From the NCBI RefSeq assembly GCF_000430045.1, contig NZ_KE387023.1:1226174-1269073 (forward strand): a stretch of DNA of 42,900 bases, written 5' to 3'. This stretch comes from Calidithermus chliarophilus DSM 9957. GTDB taxonomy: Bacteria; Deinococcota; Deinococci; Deinococcales; Thermaceae. Position numbers and translations under genes: made by a program. The notes under the pieces were generated by a model. The model was not told where the DNA came from, searched no databases, and saw nothing but the letters and a program-made list of their open reading frames with translations. How positions within the stretch are numbered: the stretch's first letter is position 1; each line of letters starts with the position of its first letter. Positions 1 through 7,774 of this stretch are shown here, in pieces.

Positions 1-1
1 G

Positions 2-427
2 CACCGCTACGCCCTCCTCGACGACATCGGCGGGCTGGTGATCGGCGACCGCTCGTCCGTCTCCGACTACGTCAACCTCTACAGCCACACCCACCACGTG
101 CTGGCCTCGCCCGACGTGACCCTCAGGCAGACCCTCATCGGCTCGGGCGTCCGCATCACCTACCACGCCACCGTGCTCGCCGGGGTGTGCGTCGGCGACG
201 ACGCGCTCATCGGCACCGGGGCCGTGGTCACCAAGGACGTCCCGCCCCACGCCATCGCGCTGGGCGTCCCGGCCAGGCCGGTGCGCTACAAGGTGCGCCA
301 CGACTGCCCCTACTGCCGCCGCGGCGAGCCCCACCCCTCGCAGTGCCAGGACCGCCTCCCCGACCGCAAGCCCAACCCCGACTACCCCGACTTCCTCAAG
401 CCCGGCTTCGGGACGCGGGAGGCGTGA
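2..427 (+). CDS. Hexapeptide-repeat acyltransferase, C-terminal part (5' end outside window)
   Basis: Partial protein entering from the left edge; about 141 residues are visible. The visible part has the [LIV]-G-x-x-x-x hexads of a left-handed beta-helix (VIGDRSSV, LIGSGVRI, VCVGDDALIGTGAVV) followed by the closing segment TKDVPPHAIALGVPARPVR, typical of the maltose/galactoside O-acetyltransferase and NeuD/WbbJ class of acyl-CoA-dependent acetyltransferases. The histidine-rich stretch YSHTHHV fits the catalytic His region of these trimeric enzymes. After the helix there is an unusual tail with CPYC and a third Cys (about 45 residues, rich in Pro and Asp), which could bind a metal. Substrate cannot be told; a sugar or cell-envelope role is likely from the family. 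Confidence 0.85.
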   Translation, partial: HRYALLDDIGGLVIGDRSSVSDYVNLYSHTHHVLASPDVTLRQTLIGSGVRITYHATVLAGVCVGDDALIGTGAVVTKDVPPHAIALGVPARPVRYKVRHDCPYCRRGEPHPSQCQDRLPDRKPNPDYPDFLKPGFGTREA

Positions 428-447
428 GAGCCGCCAGCGGGGGCGGC

Positions 448-686
448 CAGCCCTCAGCCCTCAGCCGTCAGCGGTAAGCAGGAGGCCCATGGCCTGTGGT
501 TCGTCCCACCCCGTCCCTCCCCGCGGGCGGGGAGGGTTTATCCCCCCTAACCCCCCTTGCTAAGGGGGGTAAAGAAAGGGCGTTTCGCGTCTTGCGTCTT
601 GCGTCTTGCGTTTTGCGTTTGGCTATCAGCTATCGACTATCGACTATCGACTATCGACGTTCGGCCATCGGCGTTCAGCTACCGAC
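448..686. repeat. Composite heptanucleotide repeat array, copy 1 (order A-C-B-E)
   Basis: A 7-bp phased array with four blocks. Block A is CCCTCAG/CCGTCAG-like units from 448. Block C is a double hairpin, CCTCCCCGC/GCGGGGAGG then CCCCCCTT-GCT-AAGGGGGG, at about 515-575. Block B is GCGTCTT and GCGTTTT units at about 585-620. Block E is repeated TATCGAC units at about 625-660. The same block order recurs at 42283-42499 and, inverted, at 39237-39461 and 41336-41530. No gene lies in it; the open frame that runs through it is repeat-derived. Confidence 0.85.
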
Positions 687-714
687 CCCCCACCTCCTAT
701 GGCACCATAAAAGA

Positions 715-1350
715 ATGCGCCGCGGATGCTTGTTCTTCCTCGCCGGCTTCGTGATCCTGCTGGGCGTGCTGGGCTGGCTCGCCAACGCGTTTCTGATCCA
801 GCCTGCCCGTAATCTGGTGCAGGACTTCCGGCAACTGGTGCAGCTCGAGAGCGGGGTGCAGCGGCAGCAGGCTTACCGGCCCCCGGCCAGCGGGCAACTG
901 AGCCCGGGCCAGGTGCAGCGGCTGGTGCGGGTGCAGCGGGCCGTCCGGGAGGGGCTGGGCTCGAGGTATACGGCCATCGAGGGGCGCCTTCGCCAGCTCT
1001 CCGAGCGCTTCGGCGCCGAGCAGCAGCTCGACTACCGCGCCGTGCTCGACCTCTTCCGCGAGTCGGGGGCGCTGGTCGTGGACGCGAAGAAGATCCAGGT
1101 GCGAAGCCTCAACGCGCAGGGCTTCTCGCTCGAGGAGTACCGCTGGGTGCAGCGCCAGGCCTACGCGGCGCTCGAGCTGGGCATCCCCAAGCTCGACCCG
1201 CAGAAGCTGCTGCAGCAGATCGCCTCGGGCGACTTCAACCCCCAGACCGCGCTCGAGGCCCCCGCCCCCAACCCCGCCAACCGCAGGCTGGTGCAGCCTT
1301 ACGAGAAGGAGCTGCGGGACTTCTACCCCCTCACCTGGTTTGGCCTTTAG
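715..1350 (+). CDS. Membrane-anchored protein of unknown function
   Basis: 211 residues. Residues about 5-27 form one hydrophobic segment after MRRG, giving an N-in signal anchor; the rest is a polar, Gln/Arg/Leu-rich, probably helical domain outside the membrane. I do not recognise a family. The ATG at 715 was chosen because the membrane segment begins right after it and everything upstream in frame is heptanucleotide repeat; there is no clear Shine-Dalgarno sequence (only AAAAGA), so the start is moderately sure. Its last 20 bp overlap the 3' end of the convergent gene at 1331-2479. Confidence 0.7.
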   Translation: MRRGCLFFLAGFVILLGVLGWLANAFLIQPARNLVQDFRQLVQLESGVQRQQAYRPPASGQLSPGQVQRLVRVQRAVREGLGSRYTAIEGRLRQLSERFGAEQQLDYRAVLDLFRESGALVVDAKKIQVRSLNAQGFSLEEYRWVQRQAYAALELGIPKLDPQKLLQQIASGDFNPQTALEAPAPNPANRRLVQPYEKELRDFYPLTWFGL

Positions 1351-2479
1351 GGCCGGGGTCGGCGGTGGCGAGGGGGTCGTAGAGCAGCAGCCGGATGGGG
1401 TAGTTCGAGCCGGCGGCGGGCAGGGTGGACAGGCGGATGCGGCGCTCGCTGCGCGCGTTCACCGTGACGCGGGTGAGCTCGTAGGGCTGGCCGGGGCGCA
1501 GCAGGGGGAGCTCGTAGCCCTGCCCCTCGAGCCACACCACCCCCCGCGCGATGCCCCCGGCCGCGCTGAGCCGCAGCCCCACCGTGCGCGGGGCGTCGGA
1601 GGGGTTTTGCAGCAGCAGCTCGTAGGTGTAGAGCACGCCCCAACTGCCCTTGATGGCCTTGCCGGCCCCGTTCTCGAAGGCCCCCTCGCCCAGCGTCATC
1701 AGGGTGCCCTTGCCCGCGACGTGGGTCTGGCTGACGCGCTTCTCCAGCGACTCGAAGCGGTAGGCCGGGCTCTGGGCGTAGGTCTCCAGCGGCGGGTCGG
1801 CCTCGCCGGGGGTCCGGGCGACGAGGTCGAGGGTGACGGCCGGGCCCCGGGTGACGACGGCCTCGAGCAGCCCGCTCACCACCTGCTGGCCGCGGCTGGG
1901 GAGCCGCAGCAGCGTGCGGGTGCTGTAGGGCGGGAGCTCGACGAGCTGGCCCACCTGGTTCCAGTACAGCTCGAGCCAGCGCTTCGTGGCGACGTGCCCG
2001 GCGTAGAGCTCGTCGGCCACCGGGCCCCCGGCCGCGTCGCTGACCCACACCTGGACCTCCTGGGCGGTGGGGTTGCTCAGCCGCAGCTCGAAGTCGAGCG
2101 GCCCCAGGCTGCCGTTCTTGTGGTGGTACACCAGCCGCACCCCCTCGCCCGCGGCGAAGCGGTAGTGGAAGAGCCCGCGGCTGGCGGTGACGGTCTCGGG
2201 GGCGTTGGAGAGCAGGAGCTGGGTGGTGCGGTGGGGCGGGTAGGGGGCGTGCTCGAGGGCCACCTGGGCCGGGCCCACGTTGAGCAGGCGCTGCTGGCCG
2301 TACTCCAGCGGGGCCTGGGCGGGAAGGGCAGGGGCCTCGAGGCCGCTCCAGCCCAGCGCCCGCCGCAGGGCCTGCTCCACGAAGGACGGGGGCACCGGGT
2401 TGCCGGTGAGCCGCACCGGCTGGGCCAAGCCGAGCCCCAGGAGCAGGGCCGCCCCGAAGAGTGAGGTGAGTGCGCGCAT
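1331..2479 (-). CDS. Exported protein of unknown function
   Basis: 382 residues with a clear signal peptide (MRALTSLFGAALLLGLGLA, cleavage probably before QPV). The mature part looks all-beta: alternating hydrophobic strands, Asn/Pro turns and phrases such as LRLSNPTAQEVQVWVS and LLLQNPSDAPRTVGLRLS, which resemble two Ig-like or beta-sandwich modules. No catalytic motif was seen. It sits alone between a kinase gene and the convergent membrane protein. A TAGATT -10 element lies 9 nt upstream of the ATG. A periplasmic or cell-surface location is inferred; function is unknown. Confidence 0.75.
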   Translation of the reverse strand: MRALTSLFGAALLLGLGLAQPVRLTGNPVPPSFVEQALRRALGWSGLEAPALPAQAPLEYGQQRLLNVGPAQVALEHAPYPPHRTTQLLLSNAPETVTASRGLFHYRFAAGEGVRLVYHHKNGSLGPLDFELRLSNPTAQEVQVWVSDAAGGPVADELYAGHVATKRWLELYWNQVGQLVELPPYSTRTLLRLPSRGQQVVSGLLEAVVTRGPAVTLDLVARTPGEADPPLETYAQSPAYRFESLEKRVSQTHVAGKGTLMTLGEGAFENGAGKAIKGSWGVLYTYELLLQNPSDAPRTVGLRLSAAGGIARGVVWLEGQGYELPLLRPGQPYELTRVTVNARSERRIRLSTLPAAGSNYPIRLLLYDPLATADPGPKGQTR

Positions 2480-2488
2480 GGCGAACCC

Positions 2489-2494
2489 AATCTA
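2489..2494 (-). promoter_or_regulatory. -10 element TAGATT for the exported protein
   Basis: TANNNT hexamer on the minus strand, 9 nt before the ATG at 2479, in the position typical of near-leaderless Deinococcota promoters. No good -35 was recognised. Confidence 0.45.
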
Positions 2495-2688
2495 AAAGCC
2501 GGGGCTCGGGGGAGGGTCGTGGCGGGATTAAGAGGCCTTAAGGCCGTTGCCATCCGGTCACCTCCACCAATCGGTTGAGCCCCACCCACCGCCGTCATTA
2601 AGCCCCCGCCCCCCATCCGGCGCTTATGTCCCCCGGCCCCCAACCCCCAGGCTAAAGGTGGGTCCAACGTGCGTGGAAAGGAGGAGGC

Positions 2689-4041
2689 GTGCGGGCATTC
2701 GGTCGGCTCAGGGAAGAGCGTTTACGGTTGAGATCGGAGTTCCCCATTAAGATGGATGGGATGTGGGCTATTTTCGCCCAGCGGCCCGTAGCCAGGGCGG
2801 TCGCCATCTTCGCGGCGCTCAACCTGCTGACGGTACTGCTGTTCACCCTGCTGGTGCCGGGCCGTTCCCAGCTCAAGCCCGACAGCATCCCCCTGCAAAA
2901 CCCCCAGGAAGTGCTGTGGCGGGTGAGCCTGGCGCTCCTGACGTACCTGGTGATCCTGTGGGCGCTGCGCCCCGGGCGGCGCTCGTGGTGGGAGACCGCC
3001 CTGCTGGCGGCCTTCGGGGCGGGGGTTGTGGTCTGGCTGACCAACTACTACATGCCCTTCCTGGCGCTGGGCATCGTGCCGGTGGTGGCGCGCTACTTCC
3101 TGCCGCTACCCTGGGTGTTGAGCCTGGTGATCGCGCTGGCCGGGCTCTCGGGCTGGTGGAGCGTGCGCCAGCCGCTGCAACTGACCCTCGAGGTCAAGCT
3201 CACCCAGATCCCCACCCGCTCGGAGAGCATCTCCGCCCGGCCCGTGCCCACCAACCCCACCGCCCAGACCAGCTTCTGGGTGTTCATCACCGTGCTCTAC
3301 GCGGGCTACTCGCTGTTCGCCCTCGAGCTGCTGGTGCGTGAGGCCAAGGCCCGCCAGGCCCTCGAGCTCGCCCAGCGCGAGCTGGAGGAGGCCAGCCGCC
3401 AGGCCGGGATGCTCGCCGAGCGGCAGCGCCTGGCCCGCGAGATCCACGACACCCTGGCCCAGAACTTCGCCAGCGTGGTGGTGCACCTCGAGGCCGCCGA
3501 GGGGGCGCTGGGCAGCCCCAACGTGGTCAACCACATCAGCCAGGCCCGCAGCACCGCGCGCGAGGGGCTCTCCGAGGCGCGGCGGCTGGTGTGGGCCCTG
3601 CGGCCCGAGCTGCTCGAGGGCGTCCCCCTGCCCGAGGCGCTGCAGCAGCTCCTGCGGCGCTGGCAGTCGGCCAGCAGCCACGAGACCCGCTTCACCCTGG
3701 CGGGCGAGCCCCGCCCCCTGCACCCCGAGATCGAGCTGAGCCTGCTGCGCATCACCCAGGAGGCGCTCAACAACGTGCGCAAGCACGCCCAGGCGAATCT
3801 GGTCAACGTCACCCTTTCGTACCTCGAGGGCCTGGTGATGCTCGACATCCAGGACGACGGGGTCGGGATCGACGAGCGCGCCACGAACAGCGGGGGCTTC
3901 GGCCTGCGCTCGATCCGCGAGCGGGTGGAGGCGCTGGGCGGGGAGTTCACGGTGGAGAGCGAGCCGGGCCGGGGCACCATCCTGGCGGTCAGCCTGCCCG
4001 AGTTCCCCACGCCCAAACCCAAAGTAGGAGGCCCTAGATGA
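2689..4041 (+). CDS. NarL/DesK-type sensor histidine kinase
   Basis: 450 residues. An N-terminal region with several membrane segments (about 34-56, 80-93, 103-131, 138-152, 195-215) is followed by a short coiled coil (about 217-245). Then comes a HisKA_3 dimerisation domain with phospho-acceptor His253 in REIHDTLAQ, and a HATPase_c domain with the N-box around 358-366 (ALNNVRKHA), G1 DDGVGI (389-394) and G2 GGFGLRSIRERV (402-413). GTG at 2689 is preferred over the ATGs at 2752 and 2761 because AAAGGAGGAGG lies just before it. The stop overlaps the ATG of the response regulator (ATGA), so the two form one operon. The signal sensed is unknown; the multi-pass sensor recalls DesK-like membrane sensors. 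Confidence 0.92.
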   Translation: MRAFGRLREERLRLRSEFPIKMDGMWAIFAQRPVARAVAIFAALNLLTVLLFTLLVPGRSQLKPDSIPLQNPQEVLWRVSLALLTYLVILWALRPGRRSWWETALLAAFGAGVVVWLTNYYMPFLALGIVPVVARYFLPLPWVLSLVIALAGLSGWWSVRQPLQLTLEVKLTQIPTRSESISARPVPTNPTAQTSFWVFITVLYAGYSLFALELLVREAKARQALELAQRELEEASRQAGMLAERQRLAREIHDTLAQNFASVVVHLEAAEGALGSPNVVNHISQARSTAREGLSEARRLVWALRPELLEGVPLPEALQQLLRRWQSASSHETRFTLAGEPRPLHPEIELSLLRITQEALNNVRKHAQANLVNVTLSYLEGLVMLDIQDDGVGIDERATNSGGFGLRSIRERVEALGGEFTVESEPGRGTILAVSLPEFPTPKPKVGGPR

Positions 4042-4670
4042 GCCGTATTCGCATCCTTATTGTCGACGACCATCCGGTGGTCCGGGCCGGTCTGGCCGGG
4101 CTGCTCTCGAGCCAGCCCGACTTCGAGGTGGTGGGGGAGGCGGGCAACGGGGTTGAGGCGCTCAACATGCTCGAGCGCCTCAACCCCGACGTGGTGCTGA
4201 TGGACCTGCGCATGCCCGGCATGGACGGGGTGAGCACCATCCGCCGCATGCGCGGGCAGTACAAGAGCCAGGTGCTCGTGCTCACCACCTTCGACACCGA
4301 CGCCGAGATCGTGCAGGCAGTGGAGGCGGGGGCCACGGGCTACTTGCTCAAGGACGTGCCCCGCGAGGAGCTCTTCCGCGCCGTGCGCCTGACCGCCAAG
4401 GGCGAGGCGGTGCTCTCCCCGCCCATCGCGGCGCGGCTCTTAGGCCGCATGCGCTCGCCCAGCGAGGATCATCTCTCCAACCGCGAGCTCGAGGTGCTGG
4501 GCCTCGTCGCCAAGGGCTTCTCCAACAAGGAGATCGCCAAGCGCCTGCACATCAGCGAGGCCACGGTCAAGACCCACCTGCTGCACACCTTCGGCAAGCT
4601 CGGCGTCGACGACCGCACTGCCGCCGTGACCGCGGCGCTCGAGCGCGGCATCCTGCGCCTGGAAAGCTAG
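4038..4670 (+). CDS. NarL/FixJ-family response regulator
   Basis: 210 residues. Receiver domain at 1-120 with acidic pair D10-D11, phospho-acceptor Asp56 (VVLMDLRMP) and Lys near 107 (GYLLKDVP). The C-terminal LuxR-type helix-turn-helix spans about 143-205 (SNRELEVLGLVAKGFSNKEIA... ATVKTHL). It is the partner of the kinase just upstream, with which it overlaps by 4 nt and shares a GGAGG ribosome site inside the kinase end. It is a DNA-binding transcription factor acting after phosphotransfer from His253 of the kinase. Targets are unknown; the SDR gene 3 nt downstream is co-transcribed by position. Confidence 0.94.
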   Translation: MSRIRILIVDDHPVVRAGLAGLLSSQPDFEVVGEAGNGVEALNMLERLNPDVVLMDLRMPGMDGVSTIRRMRGQYKSQVLVLTTFDTDAEIVQAVEAGATGYLLKDVPREELFRAVRLTAKGEAVLSPPIAARLLGRMRSPSEDHLSNRELEVLGLVAKGFSNKEIAKRLHISEATVKTHLLHTFGKLGVDDRTAAVTAALERGILRLES

Positions 4671-4673
4671 CCC

Positions 4674-5420
4674 ATGGCCCGGGTCCTCACGGTTACCAGA
4701 TGCAGCCGGGGCATTGGGGCGGCCACCGCGCGGCTGGCCGCCCGGCAGGGCTACGCCCTCGCCCTGAGCTACCGCGAGAACCGGGAAGCCGCCGAGGAGG
4801 TGGCCGCGGGCATCCGGGCCGGCGGGGGGGAGGCCCTCGCCCTGCAGGCCGACGTCTCCAGCGAGGCGCAGGTCTTGGAGCTGTTCGCCGCCGTGGACCG
4901 GGCGTGGGGGCGGCTCGACGCCCTGGTCAACAACGCCGGCATCCTCGAGGCCCAGATGCGGCTCGAGGCCATGAGCGCCGAGCGGTTGCAGCGGGTCTTC
5001 GCCACCAACGTCATCGGCGCCATGCTGTGCGCCCGTGAGGCGGTGCGGCGCATGTCCACCCGCTACGGCGGGCAGGGCGGGGCGATCGTCAACGTCTCCT
5101 CGGCCGCCGCCCGGCTGGGCTCGGCGGGGGAGTACGTGGACTACGCCGCCTCCAAAGGCGCGCTCGACACCTTCACCCTGGGCCTGGCGAAGGAGGTGGC
5201 CGCCGAGGGCATCCGGGTCAACGCGGTGCGTCCCGGCCTCATCCACACCGACATCCACGCCAGCGGGGGCGAGCCCGGGCGGGTCGATCGCCTGGCCGCG
5301 ACGGTGCCCATGGGCCGCGGCGGGCGCGCCGAGGAGGTGGCCGCGGCGATCCTCTGGCTGCTGGGCGAGGAAGCCGCCTACGTCACGGGCGCCCTTCTGG
5401 ACGTGAGCGGCGGGCGCTGA
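4674..5420 (+). CDS. Short-chain dehydrogenase/reductase with altered cofactor motif
   Basis: 248 residues, the usual length for a classical SDR. Catalytic residues are visible: Ser142/143, Tyr157 and Lys161 (YAASK), the NNAG motif at 86-89, and the C-terminal YVTGALLDVSGG. Oddly, the Rossmann TGxxxGIG motif reads V-T-R-C-S-R-G-I-G: the first glycine is Arg9 and the next residue Cys10, where close relatives have GG. Two single-base changes (GGA to AGA, GGC to TGC) would account for this. Cofactor binding may be altered or lost. The start is 3 nt after the regulator stop; GGAAAG upstream is a weak ribosome site. Substrate is unknown. Confidence 0.9.
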   Translation: MARVLTVTRCSRGIGAATARLAARQGYALALSYRENREAAEEVAAGIRAGGGEALALQADVSSEAQVLELFAAVDRAWGRLDALVNNAGILEAQMRLEAMSAERLQRVFATNVIGAMLCAREAVRRMSTRYGGQGGAIVNVSSAAARLGSAGEYVDYAASKGALDTFTLGLAKEVAAEGIRVNAVRPGLIHTDIHASGGEPGRVDRLAATVPMGRGGRAEEVAAAILWLLGEEAAYVTGALLDVSGGR

Positions 5421-5449
5421 GCGGGCTTTTCTTCCGTCCTTGCTCGGGC

Positions 5450-5455
5450 TAAGCT
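5450..5455 (+). promoter_or_regulatory. -10 element TAAGCT before the phosphatase-like gene
   Basis: TANNNT hexamer 9 nt before the GTG at 5465. No ribosome binding site lies in the 9-nt gap, which suggests a leaderless or near-leaderless transcript. Confidence 0.45.
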
Positions 5456-5464
5456 GGGCTCACC

Positions 5465-6040
5465 GTGAGCGCCTCACGCCGCCTTTTCCTCATCAAGCAC
5501 GGCCGCCCCCATGTCGTGCCCGAACTGCCCGCGCGGCAGTGGGCGCTCTCCGACGAGGGCGTTCGCCAGAGCGAGCGGTTGGCCCAGTGGTTCCAGGCCC
5601 ACCTGCCCACCCAGGTCGTCAGCAGCCTCGAGCCCAAGGCCCGCGAGACCGGCAAGGTGCTCGCCAGCCGCCTCAAGCTGCCCTTCAGCCCGGCGCCCAA
5701 CCTGCACGAGCACCAGCGCGAAAACGCCCCATTCTTCCCCGACCCTGCCCAGTTCGAGGCCAAGGTGCAGGAGTTCTTCGGCGAGCCCAACCGCCTGGTC
5801 TTCGGCGAGGAGACCGCCGACCAGGCCCACAGCCGCTTCGGCCAGGCCGTGAACAAGGTGATGAACGAGTACCTCATCGACGACGTGGCCCTGGTGGCCC
5901 ACGGCACGGTGATCGCCCTGCTGGTGAGCCGCGCCAACGGGCTGGCGCCCTTCCCGCTGTGGAAAGCGCTGGGCTTCTGCGGGGTGGTGGAGGTGGAGTG
6001 GCCGAGCTTGAAGCTGGTGCGGGTGATGGAGCGGGTTTAG
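5465..6040 (+). CDS. Histidine phosphatase superfamily protein (KHG variant)
   Basis: 191 residues of the phosphoglycerate-mutase/histidine phosphatase fold. The N-terminal motif is LIKHGRP (His12 is the expected phospho-acceptor), with Lys11 where the family nearly always has Arg (RHG). The second motif SSLEPKARETGKVLA carries Arg60, and the second catalytic His is His146 in VAHGTV. GEE (114-116) could supply the acid. The substrate is unknown; small members of this family act on phosphosugars, nucleotides or alpha-ribazole phosphate. The GTG start follows a -10 element and has no ribosome site. Upstream is the SDR gene, 44 nt away; downstream is a repeat array. Confidence 0.82.
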   Translation: MSASRRLFLIKHGRPHVVPELPARQWALSDEGVRQSERLAQWFQAHLPTQVVSSLEPKARETGKVLASRLKLPFSPAPNLHEHQRENAPFFPDPAQFEAKVQEFFGEPNRLVFGEETADQAHSRFGQAVNKVMNEYLIDDVALVAHGTVIALLVSRANGLAPFPLWKALGFCGVVEVEWPSLKLVRVMERV

Positions 6041-6200
6041 GTGGATGGTCGATGGTGGATGGTCGATAGCTGATAGCCGATAGCCAAACGCAAAACGTGG
6101 GTCGTACGTCGTACGCAATACGCGAAACGCAAAACGCAAGACGCAAGACGCCTTGGCTCCCGGCCCTAGACCCTAGACCCTAGGCAAACCACGAGCCACT
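6041..6200. repeat. Heptanucleotide repeat array, copy 2
   Basis: Continuous 7-bp phase with changing units: GTGGATG/GTCGATG, GTCGATA/GCTGATA/GCCGATA, GCCAAAC/GCAAAAC, GTCGTAC-like, AAACGCA/AGACGCA, then TAGACCC units. It fills the gap between the convergent genes ending at 6040 and 6212. No double-hairpin block is present. Confidence 0.85.
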
Positions 6201-6211
6201 GGCCTTTTCCA

Positions 6212-6514
6212 TCACGCCTTCGGCAGCAAATTCCGCTCGATCTCGGCGCGGAGCTTTTCGGCGAGCTCGAGCGTGTGTTCCGAGACGGCCCGGGGTTTGA
6301 TGGAGAGCCAGAGCTGGTGCTGCTGGGGCCAGTAGGTGGCCTCCACGACGCCCGGGGTTCGGGCCTGCTCGAGGTGCCAGTGGGTCGAGCCGGGGTGCTT
6401 GGCCGAGGTGGTGCGCAGGGTGACGGTGAGGCCGAGCTCGCGGGCGGCGGCCTCCACGGCGGCCCAGACCGCCATCAGGGTGAGGAAGGGGGGGAGGGGG
6501 ATGTCGAGGCGCAC
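6212..6514 (-). CDS. Small protein of unknown function
   Basis: 100 residues, mixed alpha/beta by eye, without membrane segment or known motif. It contains two tryptophan/histidine-rich stretches (STHWHLEQAR and YWPQQHQLWLSIKP) and a C-terminal amphipathic helix (LELAEKLRAEIERNLL). The GTG start at 6514 follows a TAAGCT -10 element 9 nt upstream and lacks a ribosome site. It is divergent from the P450 gene, with a 73-bp shared promoter region. I do not recognise a family. Confidence 0.65.
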   Translation of the reverse strand: MRLDIPLPPFLTLMAVWAAVEAAARELGLTVTLRTTSAKHPGSTHWHLEQARTPGVVEATYWPQQHQLWLSIKPRAVSEHTLELAEKLRAEIERNLLPKA

Positions 6515-6523
6515 GGTGGGTCG

Positions 6524-6529
6524 AGCTTA
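6524..6529 (-). promoter_or_regulatory. -10 element TAAGCT for the 100-aa protein
   Basis: TANNNT on the minus strand, 9 nt before the GTG at 6514. Confidence 0.4.
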
Positions 6530-6543
6530 GCAGGCTTGGCCTC

Positions 6544-6552
6544 TGCTATCCT
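6544..6552 (+). promoter_or_regulatory. Extended -10 TGC-TATCCT of the P450 gene
   Basis: TG at 6544-6545, one base, then TATCCT at 6547-6552, about 35 nt before the P450 ATG. This leaves room for a short leader carrying the ribosome site GGAAAGGA. Confidence 0.5.
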
Positions 6553-6587
6553 CAGGCGTACAGCCCCCCAGCGGAAAGGATGCAGCC

Positions 6588-7766
6588 ATGGACGCTTCAG
6601 CCCTCGACCTCAGAGACCCGGCCTTCGTGCGGGACCCCTACCCTTTCTACGCCCGCATGCGGGCCGAGGCCCCGGCCTACTGGCTGCCCCACGGCAACGG
6701 CGGGATGTGGATGTTCACCCGCTACGCCGACGTCGAGCTCATCCTCAAGGACCTGCGCTTCAAGAAGGACACCAGCCGCCTCGTGCGGCCGGGCGAGCAG
6801 AACTTCCCGCAGATGCTCAACACCGACCCGCCCGACCACACCCGCCTGCGGTCGCTGGTGAGCAAGGCCTTCACGCCCAAGGTGGTCGAGGGGATGGGGC
6901 CGCACATCCAGGACATCGTGAGCTACCTGCTCGAGCGGGCTAAGGCCAAGGGCGAGCTCGAGCTCATGGCCGACTTCGCCATGCCCCTGCCCGTCATCGT
7001 CATCGCCGAGCTGATGGGCGTGCCGATGGAGGACCGCGAGCAGTTCCGCGAGTGGAGCACCTACTTCGCCCTGGGCAACGACGCCCTGGCGACCCCCGAG
7101 GCCCGCGAGCGCGCCGGCTTGGGCATCCAGTCGCTGGTGGGCTACTTCCAGCACCTCCTCGCCCAGCGTCGCCAGGAGCCCCGGGACGACCTCATCAGCG
7201 GCCTGATCGCCGCGCACGACGAAGGGGGCAAGCTCTCGGCCGAGGAGCTCATCGGCACCTGCATCCTGCTCCTGATCGCGGGCCACGAGACCACCGTCAA
7301 CCTCATCGGCAACGGCACCCACGCGCTGCTGCGCCACCCCGAGGAGCTCGAGCGCCTGCGCAAAAACCCCGGGCTGCTCGAGAGCGCCGTCGAGGAGTTG
7401 CTGCGCTACGACGCCCCGGTGCAGCGCTCCACCTTCCGCTACGCCGGGGAGGAGGCCGAGGTGGCCGGGCAGGTCATCCAGCCGGGCCAGCAGGTGAGCG
7501 CGGTGATCGGCTCGGCCAACCGCGACCCCGAGGCCTTCCCCGACCCCGACCGCCTGGACCTGGGCCGCACCCCCAACCGCCACCAGTCCTTCGGGCGCGG
7601 CATCCACTTCTGCCTGGGCGCCCCGCTGGCCCGCCTCGAGGCCCAGCTCGCCTTAAAGGGCCTGCTCGAGGCCTTCCCCGAGCTGGAGTTCGCCGCCGAA
7701 GCCCCCACCTGGCGCCCCGCCACCATGTTCCGCGGCCTCGAGCGCTTCCCCGTCGCCTTCGCCTGA
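6588..7766 (+). CDS. Cytochrome P450 monooxygenase
   Basis: 392 residues, normal for a soluble bacterial P450. Key motifs: C-helix HTRLRSLVSKAF (84-95), I-helix AGHETT (231-236), the ExxR pair Glu270/Arg273, the PVQRSTF stretch, and the heme-binding loop FGRGIHFCLG with the iron ligand Cys342. It should bind heme and insert one oxygen atom into an unknown substrate, using a ferredoxin partner encoded elsewhere. It is not close in motifs to the Thermus beta-carotene hydroxylase CYP175A1, as far as I can judge. Ribosome site GGAAAGGA lies before the ATG. A small membrane-protein gene starts 8 nt after its stop. Confidence 0.95.
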   Translation: MDASALDLRDPAFVRDPYPFYARMRAEAPAYWLPHGNGGMWMFTRYADVELILKDLRFKKDTSRLVRPGEQNFPQMLNTDPPDHTRLRSLVSKAFTPKVVEGMGPHIQDIVSYLLERAKAKGELELMADFAMPLPVIVIAELMGVPMEDREQFREWSTYFALGNDALATPEARERAGLGIQSLVGYFQHLLAQRRQEPRDDLISGLIAAHDEGGKLSAEELIGTCILLLIAGHETTVNLIGNGTHALLRHPEELERLRKNPGLLESAVEELLRYDAPVQRSTFRYAGEEAEVAGQVIQPGQQVSAVIGSANRDPEAFPDPDRLDLGRTPNRHQSFGRGIHFCLGAPLARLEAQLALKGLLEAFPELEFAAEAPTWRPATMFRGLERFPVAFA

Positions 7767-7774
7767 GGTGCGCC

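Noticed and set aside
496-714. N-terminal extension of the membrane protein at 715 back to position 496
   Set aside because: The extra codons are translated heptamer and hairpin repeat, with no ribosome site; the membrane segment starts just after 715.
1340-2464. Long plus-strand frames opposite the exported protein, purine and efflux genes
   Set aside because: Antisense shadows: low-complexity Arg/Gly/Ala/Pro products, no ribosome site, and clear families on the other strand.
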